A stretch of DNA of 54,353 nucleotides from an uncultured Rikenellaceae bacterium (GTDB lineage Bacteria > Bacteroidota > Bacteroidia > Bacteroidales > Rikenellaceae): the NCBI GenBank assembly GCA_910588925.1, contig CAJURV010000005.1, positions 1 to 54,353 on the forward strand, in the 5' to 3' direction. Position numbers and translations under genes: made by a program. The notes under the pieces were generated by a model that did not search any database, was not told the DNA's origin, and saw nothing but the letters and a program-made list of their open reading frames with translations. Below, in pieces: positions 1 through 8,583 of this stretch. Each line of letters opens with the position of its first letter. Position 1 is the first letter of the stretch.

Positions 1-1
1 G

Positions 2-790
2 ACTATGACAGATAAAACAAATAGCGCTAATAGGTTAGAGTTTCCTGCCGTCGGTAGTCGCAACTACTTGGACGGAGCATTATTCGGTACTTTAGGCACT
101 ACAGGTTATTATTGGTCATTAATAGGAGATAAAGATTCTTGGGGTGCTCTCCTCATGTTGTTTAATTACAATAATATATCAGTGAGAGGAGATCATAAGT
201 TGAGTGGTTTCAGTGTCCGATGCATTCGCTCGGATGAACAACTTACCGTCAATATCGGCGGCGTTGAATGGGCGAAGTACAACCTTGCCAATCCCAAGCA
301 AGCATCGGGCGGTGCTACTTTCGCGACAAAACAGCCGTCGGAATGTAGTGGTACTCGCCTCGAATCACACGGTAAATTCTACAAATGGAATACGACTACA
401 GCTTGGGCAACTACCGGTAATGTTAATTCTACGGATTGGAGTGTCGTTATCGCCACTGGCTCGGAATGGACAAAGGATAACGATCCGTGTCCCAATGGTT
501 TCAGGGTACCCAAAAAAGAGGAGTTCGACGCTTTAATAGCAGCATGCACAGCTACCTATAGTGGTGCATGGAGTGAATCCGATTACGGTTATCTGACCCT
601 TACGGACAATACGAGTGGTGCGAAGTTACAGTTTCCCGCTGTCGGTTGCCGTAGCAATACAGACGGTGCGCTGTACGATGTCGGTACAGGCGGCCGCTAT
701 TGGACGTCTGAAAGCGATGCTAGCAACGCGTTCCACATGTACTTTATTAGCAGCAATGTGGGTACGAACTCCGCTAACAAAAGGGGCTAG
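2..790 (+). CDS. FISUMP-repeat surface protein, 5' partial, apparent frameshift near the 3' end
   Basis: The reading frame is open at the window edge, so the N-terminus lies outside. The visible part holds the C-terminal half of one FISUMP-type domain (Fibrobacter succinogenes major paralogous domain; FPAVGSR, GYYWS, then GFSVRCIRS at about residue 68) followed by one complete second domain (IGGVEWAKYNLA, CPNGFRVPKKEEFDAL, LQFPAVGCR, RYWTSES). These domains occur in secreted or surface proteins of Bacteroidota and Fibrobacteres; their molecular role is poorly known. The frame stops at 788-790 just before the expected end of domain 2. The expected tail (SYNVRCVRE, matching GFSVRCIRS of domain 1) is present in another frame and ends at 818. 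Removing one base from the run of four A and four G at 779-786 would restore it. The gene is therefore either frameshifted or carries a sequencing error. No function beyond the family can be given. Confidence 0.75.
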   Translation, partial: TMTDKTNSANRLEFPAVGSRNYLDGALFGTLGTTGYYWSLIGDKDSWGALLMLFNYNNISVRGDHKLSGFSVRCIRSDEQLTVNIGGVEWAKYNLANPKQASGGATFATKQPSECSGTRLESHGKFYKWNTTTAWATTGNVNSTDWSVVIATGSEWTKDNDPCPNGFRVPKKEEFDALIAACTATYSGAWSESDYGYLTLTDNTSGAKLQFPAVGCRSNTDGALYDVGTGGRYWTSESDASNAFHMYFISSNVGTNSANKRG

Positions 791-827
791 TTATAACGTC
801 CGCTGTGTCCGCGAATAAATCACACAT

Positions 828-897
828 AAAAAGAGCGTCCGTCAGATATTCCGTAAGACATCCTAGCAGTTTCTCCGGGTCTGTCGGCACTCTTTTT
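828..897 (+). terminator. Possible terminator after the FISUMP gene
   Basis: AAAAAGAG at 828-835 pairs with CTCTTTTT at 889-896, with an imperfect inner stem (CCGTCAGA against TCTGTCGG) between them. It lies ten bases after the frame-restored stop of the FISUMP gene and ends in a T run. The long imperfect middle keeps confidence moderate. Confidence 0.45.
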
Positions 898-1320
898 CAC
901 AAAAAGCATAATTATGACCCCGGGTCCGGTGTATATCCAGACGACATTACCCCTGTCGGGAAAAATGCCGGACCACATTCCAAACATATACAATAACTTA
1001 TAAAACAGACTATATAATATTATTGACCCCCTAATCTTTATTCTATTACCCGGAGCCGTCCGCATAAACCCTCTTATGCGATGGCTCCATTTTTTACGCG
1101 GAGTGTCCGTTGGGCATCCCTCGCGCTACGGAATTGAGCGACGGAATCTTTACCCACGTCCAGTCGCCTCACTCCAAAAGATATATTTTATCCATGCCCG
1201 CCGCGAGGCGTGCCCATAGTGAAACAGACTCACTGCAAAGCATTCCCCACCGCAAAATCAAAAATCCGCCTATTCCCCTAACATAAAGCCCTCCGCATTT
1301 TTCCGGCATCAATAAATATA
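898..1320. other. Non-coding stretch with one strong orphan hairpin
   Basis: No convincing gene is seen on either strand; the short open frames here show no recognisable family. The only clear structure is a terminator-like hairpin at 1052-1095, listed separately. The region ends at the dedA promoter. Confidence 0.5.
1052..1095 (+). terminator. Orphan terminator-like hairpin
   Basis: GGAGCC and CGCATAA (1052-1067) pair with TTATGCG and GGCTCC (1074-1088), and a run of six T follows at 1090-1095. This is a textbook intrinsic terminator on the plus strand. The nearest upstream gene already has its own candidate terminator 150 bases earlier, so this may end a small untranslated RNA or act as a second terminator. 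Confidence 0.5.
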
Positions 1321-1321
1321 A

Positions 1322-1329
1322 TATATTTG
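1322..1329 (+). promoter_or_regulatory. Bacteroidota-type -7 box for dedA-aroE
   Basis: TATATTTG matches the TAnnTTTG consensus and is 25 bases before the dedA start codon. No clear TTTG -33 box is visible. Confidence 0.5.
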
Positions 1330-1354
1330 CACTCTATTTCAGACTTATAAAACC

Positions 1355-2011
1355 ATGTCAGAAACAACGGAACAATCGGCGCCTGCCCCCCGTAAACGCA
1401 ACGTATTGCGTCGCTTATACGACTGGGTGCTCCATTGGGCGGACACCAAATGGGGTACGAGCGCGCTTTTCCTGCTCGCGTTCGCCGAATCGAGCTTCTT
1501 CCCCATCCCTCCCGACATATTACTGATAGCCTTATGTTTGGGTAAGGTAAAAAATTCATTCCGATACGCACTGGTGTGCACGGCCGGTTCCATTCTCGGA
1601 GCGGCGGTAGGCTACCTCATAGGCCACTTCGCATGGCTCGACGGTAACGGCGAGTTCACCGCTTTCGCAGATTTCTTCTTCCGAAATATTCCGGGCTTCA
1701 CGTTGGAAGTGTACGAGCAAGTGCAGGGTTTGTTCGAGGAGTACAGCTTCTGGGTGGTGTTCACAGCCGGATTCACGCCCATACCCTACAAGCTTATAAC
1801 CATCACGGCAGGGGTATTCGACATAGACTTCGTGATATTCATCATAGCCTCCATAGTCAGTCGCGGCGCACGTTTCTTCCTTATATCGTGGTTGATATGG
1901 AAATTCGGTCCATCAATCAAGAAGTTCATCGACAAATATTTCAACCTCATAGCCATAGCTATAACCGTGTTATTGATAGGCGGGTTCGTCGTAGTCAAAT
2001 ATCTCGCTTAG
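1355..2011 (+). CDS. DedA-family (YqaA-like) inner-membrane protein
   Basis: A 218-residue multi-span membrane protein of the DedA / SNARE-associated superfamily (VTT domain). It shows the family's two hallmark re-entrant motifs: FAESSFFPIPPD at residues 43-54 (acidic residue followed by PxPxD) and GFTPIPYK at 139-146, then an arginine in SRGARFF near 170. Known DedA proteins are implicated in phospholipid flipping, membrane-potential maintenance and undecaprenyl-phosphate recycling; the exact substrate here is unknown. The charged N-terminal 30 residues are cytosolic, and a last helix sits at about 196-216. Its stop is one base before the aroE start, so the two are probably co-transcribed from the promoter at 1322. 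Confidence 0.88.
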   Translation: MSETTEQSAPAPRKRNVLRRLYDWVLHWADTKWGTSALFLLAFAESSFFPIPPDILLIALCLGKVKNSFRYALVCTAGSILGAAVGYLIGHFAWLDGNGEFTAFADFFFRNIPGFTLEVYEQVQGLFEEYSFWVVFTAGFTPIPYKLITITAGVFDIDFVIFIIASIVSRGARFFLISWLIWKFGPSIKKFIDKYFNLIAIAITVLLIGGFVVVKYLA

Positions 2012-2012
2012 T

Positions 2013-2777
2013 ATGAATACGCTGCTCCTCATAGGAAACCCTCTCGGACACTCTTTCTCCCAACGCTATTTCGAGGCCAAATTCGCCCGTGAGGGAATAG
2101 AGGGATGGCAGTACCGCAACGCACCTATGGCCGACATAGAGACGCTTCGTGAAACCGTCTCCTCCGACCCCACTCTGCGCGGCTTCAACGTAACCATACC
2201 GCACAAACGCGATGTCATGCGCATGCTCGACAAAACGGATGCCGAAGCCGTAGTCATAGGGGCCGTCAACTGTGTGAAAGTTTCACGCATAGACGGATTC
2301 AAAGGCAAAATAGCCGACGGAATACTACTCGAAGGATTCAATACCGATGTCTACGGGTTCAGAGATTCGCTATCGGAGGTTATCGGAGCCCGCAGACCGG
2401 ACGCACTGGTCTTAGGGACCGGCGGCGCATCCAAGGCCGTATGTCACGCGCTCGGAACACTCGGAATAAAATACGAGACCGTTTCGCGTCAAAAAAGCGC
2501 GACATCGCTCGGCTACGACGATTTGGACAGCTCCGTCATAAAAGGGCACAAACTCATAATCAACACCACTCCTCTGGGCATGTACCCCAACACAGACACC
2601 GCGCCCGAAATAGACTACACCTCGCTGACAGAGAGCCACATACTCTTCGATCTGGTCTACAACCCCGGCGATACGCTGTTTCTACGCCACGGCAGACGTG
2701 CCCGCGCCACGGTAGTGGGAGGATACGGAATGCTGGTACGACAGGCCGAAAGAGGATGGGAGATATTTTCAAGATAA
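2013..2777 (+). CDS. aroE: Shikimate dehydrogenase
   Basis: Reduces 3-dehydroshikimate to shikimate with NADPH in the common aromatic amino acid pathway, in the cytosol. The 254-residue protein has the shikimate-binding GNPLGHSFS at residues 8-16, catalytic lysine 65 in NVTIPHK, catalytic Asp112 in GFNTDVYGF, and the nucleotide-binding glycine loop GTGGAS at 135-140. The C-terminus keeps the conserved NTTPLGMYP and GYGMLVRQA segments. Length is at the short end for AroE. The start is one base after the dedA stop, which supports an operon. No other aromatic pathway genes are in the window. Confidence 0.95.
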   Translation: MNTLLLIGNPLGHSFSQRYFEAKFAREGIEGWQYRNAPMADIETLRETVSSDPTLRGFNVTIPHKRDVMRMLDKTDAEAVVIGAVNCVKVSRIDGFKGKIADGILLEGFNTDVYGFRDSLSEVIGARRPDALVLGTGGASKAVCHALGTLGIKYETVSRQKSATSLGYDDLDSSVIKGHKLIINTTPLGMYPNTDTAPEIDYTSLTESHILFDLVYNPGDTLFLRHGRRARATVVGGYGMLVRQAERGWEIFSR

Positions 2778-2889
2778 CACACTATAGTCCAACACATTGA
2801 GTCCGGCATCGAGAGAGTGACCGGATATAATCATCTGAAACCGGACTCAGAATCTCAAAAAGGAGTCCGCCACTCCCAAATAATAAAAA

Positions 2890-3804
2890 ATGATCGGATT
2901 TCTGAAAAACTGGGCGCTACCTATAGCCATGATAACCGGCGCTGCAGGCTATCCGCTGTTTCTGAAGCTGTCGTTTCTGACACCCTATCTGATATTCACG
3001 ATGCTGCTTCTGACATTCTGCAAGATATCGCCGGACGACATGCGCCCGCGAAGAATGCACCTATGGTTGTTGACAATACAGGTATTAGGTTCCGTAGCGG
3101 TATATTTCGCACTATTGCCGCTCGGCAAGGCGGTGGCCGAAGGGGCTATGGTATGCGTGATATGCCCTACCGCCACCGCCGCCGCTGTCATCACACACAA
3201 ACTCGGAGGCAACGCGGCATCGCTCACCACCTACACGCTCATCGGCAACATAGGCACCGCCATAGCCATACCGTTGTTTTTCCCGGCCATAGAACCGCAC
3301 GCGCAGATAAGCTTCGCAACATCGTTCGTATTGATACTGGGCAAGGTGTTTCCGCTTCTGATATGCCCGTTCATAGCGGCTATGCTGTTACGCTTTTTCG
3401 TTCCCAAAGCCCACGCCGCACTGCAACGGTTGAGTGCGGGCGCCTTCTACCTGTGGACTGTAGCTCTGGCGATAGTGACGGCACAGACGCTATCGTCCAT
3501 ACTCGAAGACAGATCGCAACCCGACATAAAGATAATCACGGCGGCGGCGACCCTCGTCGTATGTCTGCTGCAATTCATCACAGGCAAAACCATCGGCAGC
3601 CGCTACGGCGAACGCATCAGCGCCGGACAGGCCTTAGGACAGAAAAACACCATATTCGCCATATGGATGGCACACACCTATCTCGACCCCCTCTCGGCAA
3701 TAGGCCCGGGTGCGTATGTGCTGTGGCAAAATATAGTGAACAGCCGGCAACTAAGACGCAAGGCGAAAAGGGATGCCCGAAAGGCAATAATAGAACAGCC
3801 TTGA
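2890..3804 (+). CDS. BASS-family (bile acid:sodium symporter-like) transporter
   Basis: A 304-residue integral membrane protein with about nine to ten hydrophobic spans. The pattern ICPTATAAAVITHKLGGN followed by GNIGTAIAIPLFFP, and the C-terminal GQALGQKNTIFAIW with DPLSAIGPGAYVLWQN, is typical of Bacteroidota members of the bile acid:sodium symporter superfamily (PF01758). Relatives move bile acids, pantoate, arsenite or organic acids; the substrate cannot be told from sequence. The C-terminus is basic and cytosolic. It follows aroE by 112 bases on the same strand and converges with rseP, whose stop is 90 bases further on. Confidence 0.82.
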   Translation: MIGFLKNWALPIAMITGAAGYPLFLKLSFLTPYLIFTMLLLTFCKISPDDMRPRRMHLWLLTIQVLGSVAVYFALLPLGKAVAEGAMVCVICPTATAAAVITHKLGGNAASLTTYTLIGNIGTAIAIPLFFPAIEPHAQISFATSFVLILGKVFPLLICPFIAAMLLRFFVPKAHAALQRLSAGAFYLWTVALAIVTAQTLSSILEDRSQPDIKIITAAATLVVCLLQFITGKTIGSRYGERISAGQALGQKNTIFAIWMAHTYLDPLSAIGPGAYVLWQNIVNSRQLRRKAKRDARKAIIEQP

Positions 3805-3893
3805 AAATACGCCCGAAAGAGACGCACTGTCTATATGAAACCGTCATTATAAGTGGCCCAGCACTGTAGGATCATGTCAACGACTGCCGCAGA

Positions 3894-5234
3894 CTACCGT
3901 CCCAATATCAATTTTATGATATCGTTACCCAACGTAAAGATTATCAGAAGAAACAACAGTATCATACCCACCGTCTGAGCTCCCATCATGAACTTGTCGC
4001 TCGGTTTGCGACGCGTTATCACCTCGTAGAGCAAGAACACCACATGGCCGCCGTCGAGAGCCGGTATGGGCAGTATGTTGAGCACCGCCAACATTATGGA
4101 AAACAGTGCGGTTATGTTCCAGAAACGGTACCAGTCCCACTCGGGAGGGAAGAATCTGCCCATAGACACGACCGAACCCACCGACTTATAGGCCTCGGTG
4201 TCGGGATTGACTACAAGTTTCAACTGTTTGATATAGTTGTCGACCTGATCCACGGCTCTTTTGAAGCCGTTGGGTATAGCCTGCCAGAAAGAGAAGCGAC
4301 GCTCGGTAAGCGGATAATAGCTAAGTATGTCCGTAGTGGAGATCGTACCTATCACGCCGCTGTCGGGAACCGCCAACGGCAATGTCATGCTGTGCATGAC
4401 GCCGCTGCTGTCGCGCAATATGCCGAGCCTCAAGGTGTCGCCTGCCGACGAGCGGAAAGCCGTAACGAACTGGTCGCGGAATGACATCGGCTCGCCGTTG
4501 ACAGAGACGAGCGAATCGCCCGCAACAAGCCCGGCATGGGCCGCAGCCGAACCCACGAGGACCGAATCTACGGTAAAGGGAATACGCAACGAAAAGAGAG
4601 GCTCGCGACCCGACAGAAGACGCGGCGTGAACTCTTCGGTGACACTGACAACTACAGGCTCGCCGTCACGCAACACCTCCACCTCGGAGGTGCCCGACAC
4701 TATTATCTGCGACATGATATCGAGATAGTTATCGAAACTCTTACCGTCGACCGTAGTGATAACATCGCCGTCCACGAAGCCTATGTCATGGCCCAACTCG
4801 CTGAAGCTATAACCGTTCTTAACGTCCGAAGCTGCGATATAGCTCTCGCCGTAGTGATAGCTCATGGCTATGTATATGACCAGCGCAAGTACGAGATTCA
4901 TCATCACGCCACCCACCATTATCAGGAGCCTCTGCCACGCCGGCTTGCTACGGAACTCCCACGGCTGGGGTTCCTGTTTCATCTGCTCGGTATCCATCGA
5001 CTCGTCTATCATGCCGGCTATCTTGACATAACCGCCGAAAGGCACCCATCCTATGCCGTAGACCGTCTCGCCTATCTTCTTCTTGAACAGCGAGAAATAG
5101 GGATTGAAAAAGAGGTAGAACTTCTCCACCCTCGCACCGAATATCTTGGCGAACATGAAGTGTCCCAACTCGTGCACCATCACCAATATCGACAGGCACA
5201 AAACCAATTGCGCGATCTTGATTAAAATATCCAT
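3894..5234 (-). CDS. rseP: Site-2 membrane metalloprotease RseP
   Basis: Intramembrane zinc protease that cleaves anti-sigma factors and signal-peptide remnants in the inner membrane. Residues 21-25 are the HELGH zinc site in the first membrane helix; the third zinc ligand lies in NILPIPALDGGHV near the C-terminus, before the last helix. PDZ-like domains fill the periplasmic middle (FVDGDVITTVDG, and AGLVAGDSLVSVNGEP). The ATG at 5234 is preferred over an in-frame TTG one codon upstream, because its A is the last base of the dxr stop (TGATG), as at the upstream junction. It is the last gene of the minus operon after the LytM-like gene and dxr, the common bacterial dxr-rseP pairing. The anti-sigma target is not in the window. 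Confidence 0.94.
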   Translation of the reverse strand: MDILIKIAQLVLCLSILVMVHELGHFMFAKIFGARVEKFYLFFNPYFSLFKKKIGETVYGIGWVPFGGYVKIAGMIDESMDTEQMKQEPQPWEFRSKPAWQRLLIMVGGVMMNLVLALVIYIAMSYHYGESYIAASDVKNGYSFSELGHDIGFVDGDVITTVDGKSFDNYLDIMSQIIVSGTSEVEVLRDGEPVVVSVTEEFTPRLLSGREPLFSLRIPFTVDSVLVGSAAAHAGLVAGDSLVSVNGEPMSFRDQFVTAFRSSAGDTLRLGILRDSSGVMHSMTLPLAVPDSGVIGTISTTDILSYYPLTERRFSFWQAIPNGFKRAVDQVDNYIKQLKLVVNPDTEAYKSVGSVVSMGRFFPPEWDWYRFWNITALFSIMLAVLNILPIPALDGGHVVFLLYEVITRRKPSDKFMMGAQTVGMILLFLLIIFTLGNDIIKLILGR

Positions 5235-6379
5235 CAAATTATAGAATTAGCATATTCACGCGTCGCTTTGTCGCACAGGCGATAATCATCCAACGTGGGC
5301 GACGAGAGCGAGCACATCTTATTCATAGAAGCCTCTATCATCTCAGCTATACGGCAGAAGCCTATCTTGCCGCCGAGGAAAGCCTCTACCGCCACCTCGT
5401 TGGCCGCATTGACAACGCACGGAGCATCGCCGCCGCGCTCCATGGCCTCGTAGGCGAGCCTTAGACAAGGGAACCTGTCGGTATCGGGCTTGGAGAAAGC
5501 GAGAGTAAGACCGTCGAAGCTGAGACGATCGCCTTTCATCGGCAGACGATCGGGGAAGGTGAGTGCGTACTGTATGGGCAGCCTCATATCGGGAGTACCG
5601 AGCTGGGCTTTGACGGCACCGTCGGTGAACTGCACCATGGAGTGAACCACCGAACCGGGATGAACCGCCACCTCTATGCGCGAAGGATCGACCCCGAAAA
5701 GCCATTTGGCCTCTATCACCTCGAAACCTTTGTTCATAAGCGTGGCCGAGTCTATCGTTATCTTACGACCCATAACCCATGAAGGGTGGGCCAAAGCCTG
5801 CTCCGGGGTAACGCTGCGCAACATATCGGGCGTATAGTCTAAAAACGGACCTCCGGAGGCGGTAAGTATCAGCTTCTCTATGGAGCGACCGCTCTCGCCG
5901 GCAAGAGACTGGAATATGGCGGAGTGCTCCGAATCGACCGGCACTATAGGCGCCCTGTGCTCCATAGAGAGCTCCATTATCCTCTCGCCGGCCACCACCA
6001 ACGTCTCTTTGTTGGCCAAAGCTATCTTCTTGGAGTTTTTTATGGCGCTTACCGTGGGAAACATCCCTGCGAAACCCACTATGGCCGTAACCACCGTATC
6101 GACTTCGGAGGAGCCGGCCGCATACTCTATGGACTCCTCGCCGGCGAACACCTTTATCATGGTATCGGAGAGAGCATCGCGCACCTGCGGATAGAGGCTC
6201 TTGTCGGCTATGACCACGCTGTCGACGTCGAAGCGGCGCGCCTGCCGGCACAGAAGCTCCCAGTTACGTCCGGCGGTCAATATGCGCACCTCGAAAAGAT
6301 CGGGATAGGCCGCCGCTACATCGAGGGTCTGACGACCTATGGAACCGGTAGAACCGAGTATGGCCAATCGCTGTCTCAT
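5234..6379 (-). CDS. dxr: 1-deoxy-D-xylulose 5-phosphate reductoisomerase
   Basis: Second step of the MEP isoprenoid pathway: converts DXP to 2-C-methyl-D-erythritol 4-phosphate with NADPH. The 381-residue product has the Rossmann motif GSTGSIG at residues 9-15, LANKETLVVAG, the metal-binding VDSEHSAIFQ near 145, ASGGPF, and MNKGFEVIEAKWLF. The ATG at 6379 is chosen because it places the Rossmann loop at the usual distance and overlaps the preceding stop by one base (TGATG). An open frame extends 16 codons upstream without conservation. The same one-base overlap occurs with rseP downstream, so translation of the three genes is probably coupled. Confidence 0.96.
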   Translation of the reverse strand: MRQRLAILGSTGSIGRQTLDVAAAYPDLFEVRILTAGRNWELLCRQARRFDVDSVVIADKSLYPQVRDALSDTMIKVFAGEESIEYAAGSSEVDTVVTAIVGFAGMFPTVSAIKNSKKIALANKETLVVAGERIMELSMEHRAPIVPVDSEHSAIFQSLAGESGRSIEKLILTASGGPFLDYTPDMLRSVTPEQALAHPSWVMGRKITIDSATLMNKGFEVIEAKWLFGVDPSRIEVAVHPGSVVHSMVQFTDGAVKAQLGTPDMRLPIQYALTFPDRLPMKGDRLSFDGLTLAFSKPDTDRFPCLRLAYEAMERGGDAPCVVNAANEVAVEAFLGGKIGFCRIAEMIEASMNKMCSLSSPTLDDYRLCDKATREYANSII

Positions 6380-7263
6380 CAGAATAACATATAGCTTTCG
6401 GGATCTACCGGCGCACCGTTGTCCCACAACTCGTAGTAATAGGTAGTGCGCGTATCCTCGGAGGTAACCACGTCGCTACGGACGGTGCCGCCCACATAAC
6501 CGATCACCTCGCCGGCACGCACGCGGTCGCCCGGCTTCTTGAGCAACCGAGACAGTTGCTTGTAGGACGACAACATGCTGCCGCTATGCTGAAGCTGCGC
6601 CACATAACCTTCCGAAGGGGTCCATGTAGAGAGCACCACCACACCGTTCATAACTGCCACAATGGGTTGCTCGCCGCTCACCGACACCGTAACGCCGTAA
6701 GAGCCGGAGGCCGGATCGAAACGACCCGTAACCACGCCTCGCGAAGGGGCGTAGGTTTCGAAAGACGAGACATTGCCGCCCGATGCCCTACGCATAAATC
6801 CTGACGATGCGTGCGACGCCTCCATGCCGGCCCTGAACAACGAATCGGCCAACGACGGGGGCACCACGGCCGACGGGGTTTTGAGTATGGAGTCTATAGT
6901 AGCCGAAGCGGTAACCGACACAGGCGTCTTCCCCTCCATAATGAGCGATATGTCGCGCTCGTATATCTGCCACATGCGTATCTGACGCTCCAAAGAGTCG
7001 AGACGCATGACGCTCTGCAACAACACCTGACGCGACTTATTGCCCGGATAACCCGGGATAAGGTCCAGAATGGGAGTGTAGGCCACCAACGCCATCACCA
7101 ACGCAAAGAGTATTATAAGAGTGGTGAGCGAGGCGAGCAAGAGATTCATCGGCGAGAAGAATATATACCATAACTCCCTGTCGCTGTGGGTATCGCGGAA
7201 ACTTATACGATGTTTACGTCTGAAATTTACTACAATATGTTTTATTACATTCAGTAACTTCAT
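6379..7263 (-). CDS. M23/LytM-domain protein lacking zinc ligands
   Basis: A 294-residue protein with a cytosolic basic N-terminus, one membrane helix at about residues 41-62, a periplasmic linker with a helical segment (SVMRLDSLERQIRMWQIYERD), and a C-terminal LytM/M23 fold at about 175-290. The fold is recognisable from GSYGVTVSVSGEQPIVAVMNGVVV and KKPGDRVRAGEVIGYVGG. Positions expected to bind zinc are changed: SYGVTV instead of HxGxD, YKQLS instead of YxHLS, and YYYELW instead of HLHFEL. It is therefore probably a non-catalytic LytM factor that regulates or scaffolds cell-wall hydrolases, like EnvC or NlpD. It is first in the operon with dxr and rseP. Confidence 0.82.
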   Translation of the reverse strand: MKLLNVIKHIVVNFRRKHRISFRDTHSDRELWYIFFSPMNLLLASLTTLIILFALVMALVAYTPILDLIPGYPGNKSRQVLLQSVMRLDSLERQIRMWQIYERDISLIMEGKTPVSVTASATIDSILKTPSAVVPPSLADSLFRAGMEASHASSGFMRRASGGNVSSFETYAPSRGVVTGRFDPASGSYGVTVSVSGEQPIVAVMNGVVVLSTWTPSEGYVAQLQHSGSMLSSYKQLSRLLKKPGDRVRAGEVIGYVGGTVRSDVVTSEDTRTTYYYELWDNGAPVDPESYMLF

Positions 7264-7302
7264 CTGCCCGAATTACATTAAAAAACGATGTTATTCTCTC
7301 CG

Positions 7303-7310
7303 CAAAGATA
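7303..7310 (-). promoter_or_regulatory. -7 box for the LytM-dxr-rseP operon
   Basis: On the minus strand this reads TATCTTTG, a full match to TAnnTTTG, 40 bases upstream of the LytM-like start codon. A plus-strand -7 box lies 21 bases away, giving a divergent promoter pair. Confidence 0.6.
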
Positions 7311-7331
7311 CATTTTATCGGATAAAAACAG

Positions 7332-7339
7332 TATATTTG
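7332..7339 (+). promoter_or_regulatory. -7 box upstream of the nucleotidyltransferase
   Basis: TATATTTG followed by C matches the Bacteroidota consensus. It would leave a 5' untranslated leader of about 130 bases before the ATG at 7477. Confidence 0.5.
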
Positions 7340-7476
7340 CATTACGATTGTCATATACGGAGGCAATCGAACCGCCAACATGCGGAAGACCGTACAAACA
7401 TCGCCTAAGCGAAGTTTATCTTAATTGCAAAGATAGCCCTTTTGGCGTAAGAAAAACATACAAACGCAAATTAATT

Positions 7477-8388
7477 ATGCAGAAAGTTACTCTTTTGATT
7501 CTCGCGGCGGGCATGGGCTCGCGATACGGATCGCTCAAACAGATGGACGGCATGGGCCCCTCCGGCGAAGCCATCCTCGACTACTCGGTCTACGATGCCA
7601 TAAGAGCCGGATTCGACCGCGTAGTGTTCGTAATACGAGAGAGCTTCTCGCAGGAGTTCAAGGAGATATTCAACGAAAAGCGTTTCGGAGGACGCATAAG
7701 GGTGGATTACGTGAACCAAGAGCTCGAAAATCTGCCCGAAGGGTTCACAGTACCGGAGGGACGCACCAAGCCGTGGGGCACCAATCACGCCGTTATGATG
7801 GCCAAAGACGTGATAGACACGCCGTTCGTGGTTATCAATGCCGACGATTTCTACGGCGCCGACGCTTTCAGAACCATACACCGATATCTTAGCGAATCGC
7901 CTGCCGGAGCCGTGGGCCGCTATTGCATGGTAGGCTATCTGGTCAGCAACACACTCTCCGACAACGGCACCGTATCGCGCGGAGTGTGCGCCAAGGACGG
8001 CGACGACTATCTGGTATCTATCACCGAACGCACCAAGATAGAACGTCGCAACGGACGCATCGTCTACATAGACGACAACGGAGAACACCCCCTCGACGAC
8101 AACACTATCGTGAGCATGAACATGTTCGGCTACACGCCCGACTATTTCAAGGAGTCCGAGGAGTATTTCAAGACGTTCCTACGTGAGAACATCGACAACC
8201 TCAAAGCCGAATTCTTCATGCCGCTCATGACGGATATACTCATTCACAGCGGCAAAGCGCGCCTGAAGGTACTCTCGAGCGATGCCGAATGGTTCGGAGT
8301 AACATACAAGGAGGACCGCCCCGAAGTGGAGGCCAAACTCAACGCACTCATAGCCAAAGGGGAATACCCGCGTTCGCTTTGGGAATAA
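7477..8388 (+). CDS. NDP-sugar pyrophosphorylase-like nucleotidyltransferase
   Basis: A 303-residue cytosolic enzyme of the GT-A-fold nucleotidyltransferase family that joins a sugar phosphate to an NTP. It has the signature LAAGMGSRYGSLK at residues 9-21 and VINADDFYG with the metal-binding aspartate. Closest general types are glucose-1-phosphate uridylyl- or thymidylyltransferases, but the exact sugar and nucleotide are not certain. The ATG at 7477 is used because the signature begins immediately after it; the open frame extends 63 codons upstream without conserved sequence and across the promoter. It stands just before the galactose operon, which may reflect a role in activated-sugar supply, but a 195-base gap separates them. 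Confidence 0.85.
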   Translation: MQKVTLLILAAGMGSRYGSLKQMDGMGPSGEAILDYSVYDAIRAGFDRVVFVIRESFSQEFKEIFNEKRFGGRIRVDYVNQELENLPEGFTVPEGRTKPWGTNHAVMMAKDVIDTPFVVINADDFYGADAFRTIHRYLSESPAGAVGRYCMVGYLVSNTLSDNGTVSRGVCAKDGDDYLVSITERTKIERRNGRIVYIDDNGEHPLDDNTIVSMNMFGYTPDYFKESEEYFKTFLRENIDNLKAEFFMPLMTDILIHSGKARLKVLSSDAEWFGVTYKEDRPEVEAKLNALIAKGEYPRSLWE

Positions 8389-8583
8389 GACAGTAGTTTA
8401 CAACCGGAATAACTAGGTGTACGGTTCTGCATCTCGAACACTTTCGATAAGCAGAGCGCAATAAAACCGGGTTCGATTGCCGAAGCGGGAAAACAGTAGA
8501 ATAAGGTTCGACTTTCTCGACAAGCCCGCAAATATCCGCCTCGGCCCGAACTTCAGGAGCAACCGACAAAAACAGAGTACTAC

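Noticed and set aside
805..996. Small open frame of 63 codons after the FISUMP gene.
   Set aside because: It overlaps the frame-restored tail of the FISUMP gene and the terminator-like hairpin, and resembles no family.
2817..3869. A 350-codon plus-strand frame overlapping the BASS transporter.
   Set aside because: It is Arg/His-rich in the manner of out-of-frame translation and shows no known domain; the other frame has the full transporter.
3894..5225. Long open frames on the plus strand opposite rseP (for example around 4536-5225).
   Set aside because: They are antisense shadows of a clear rseP coding sequence, with no family resemblance.
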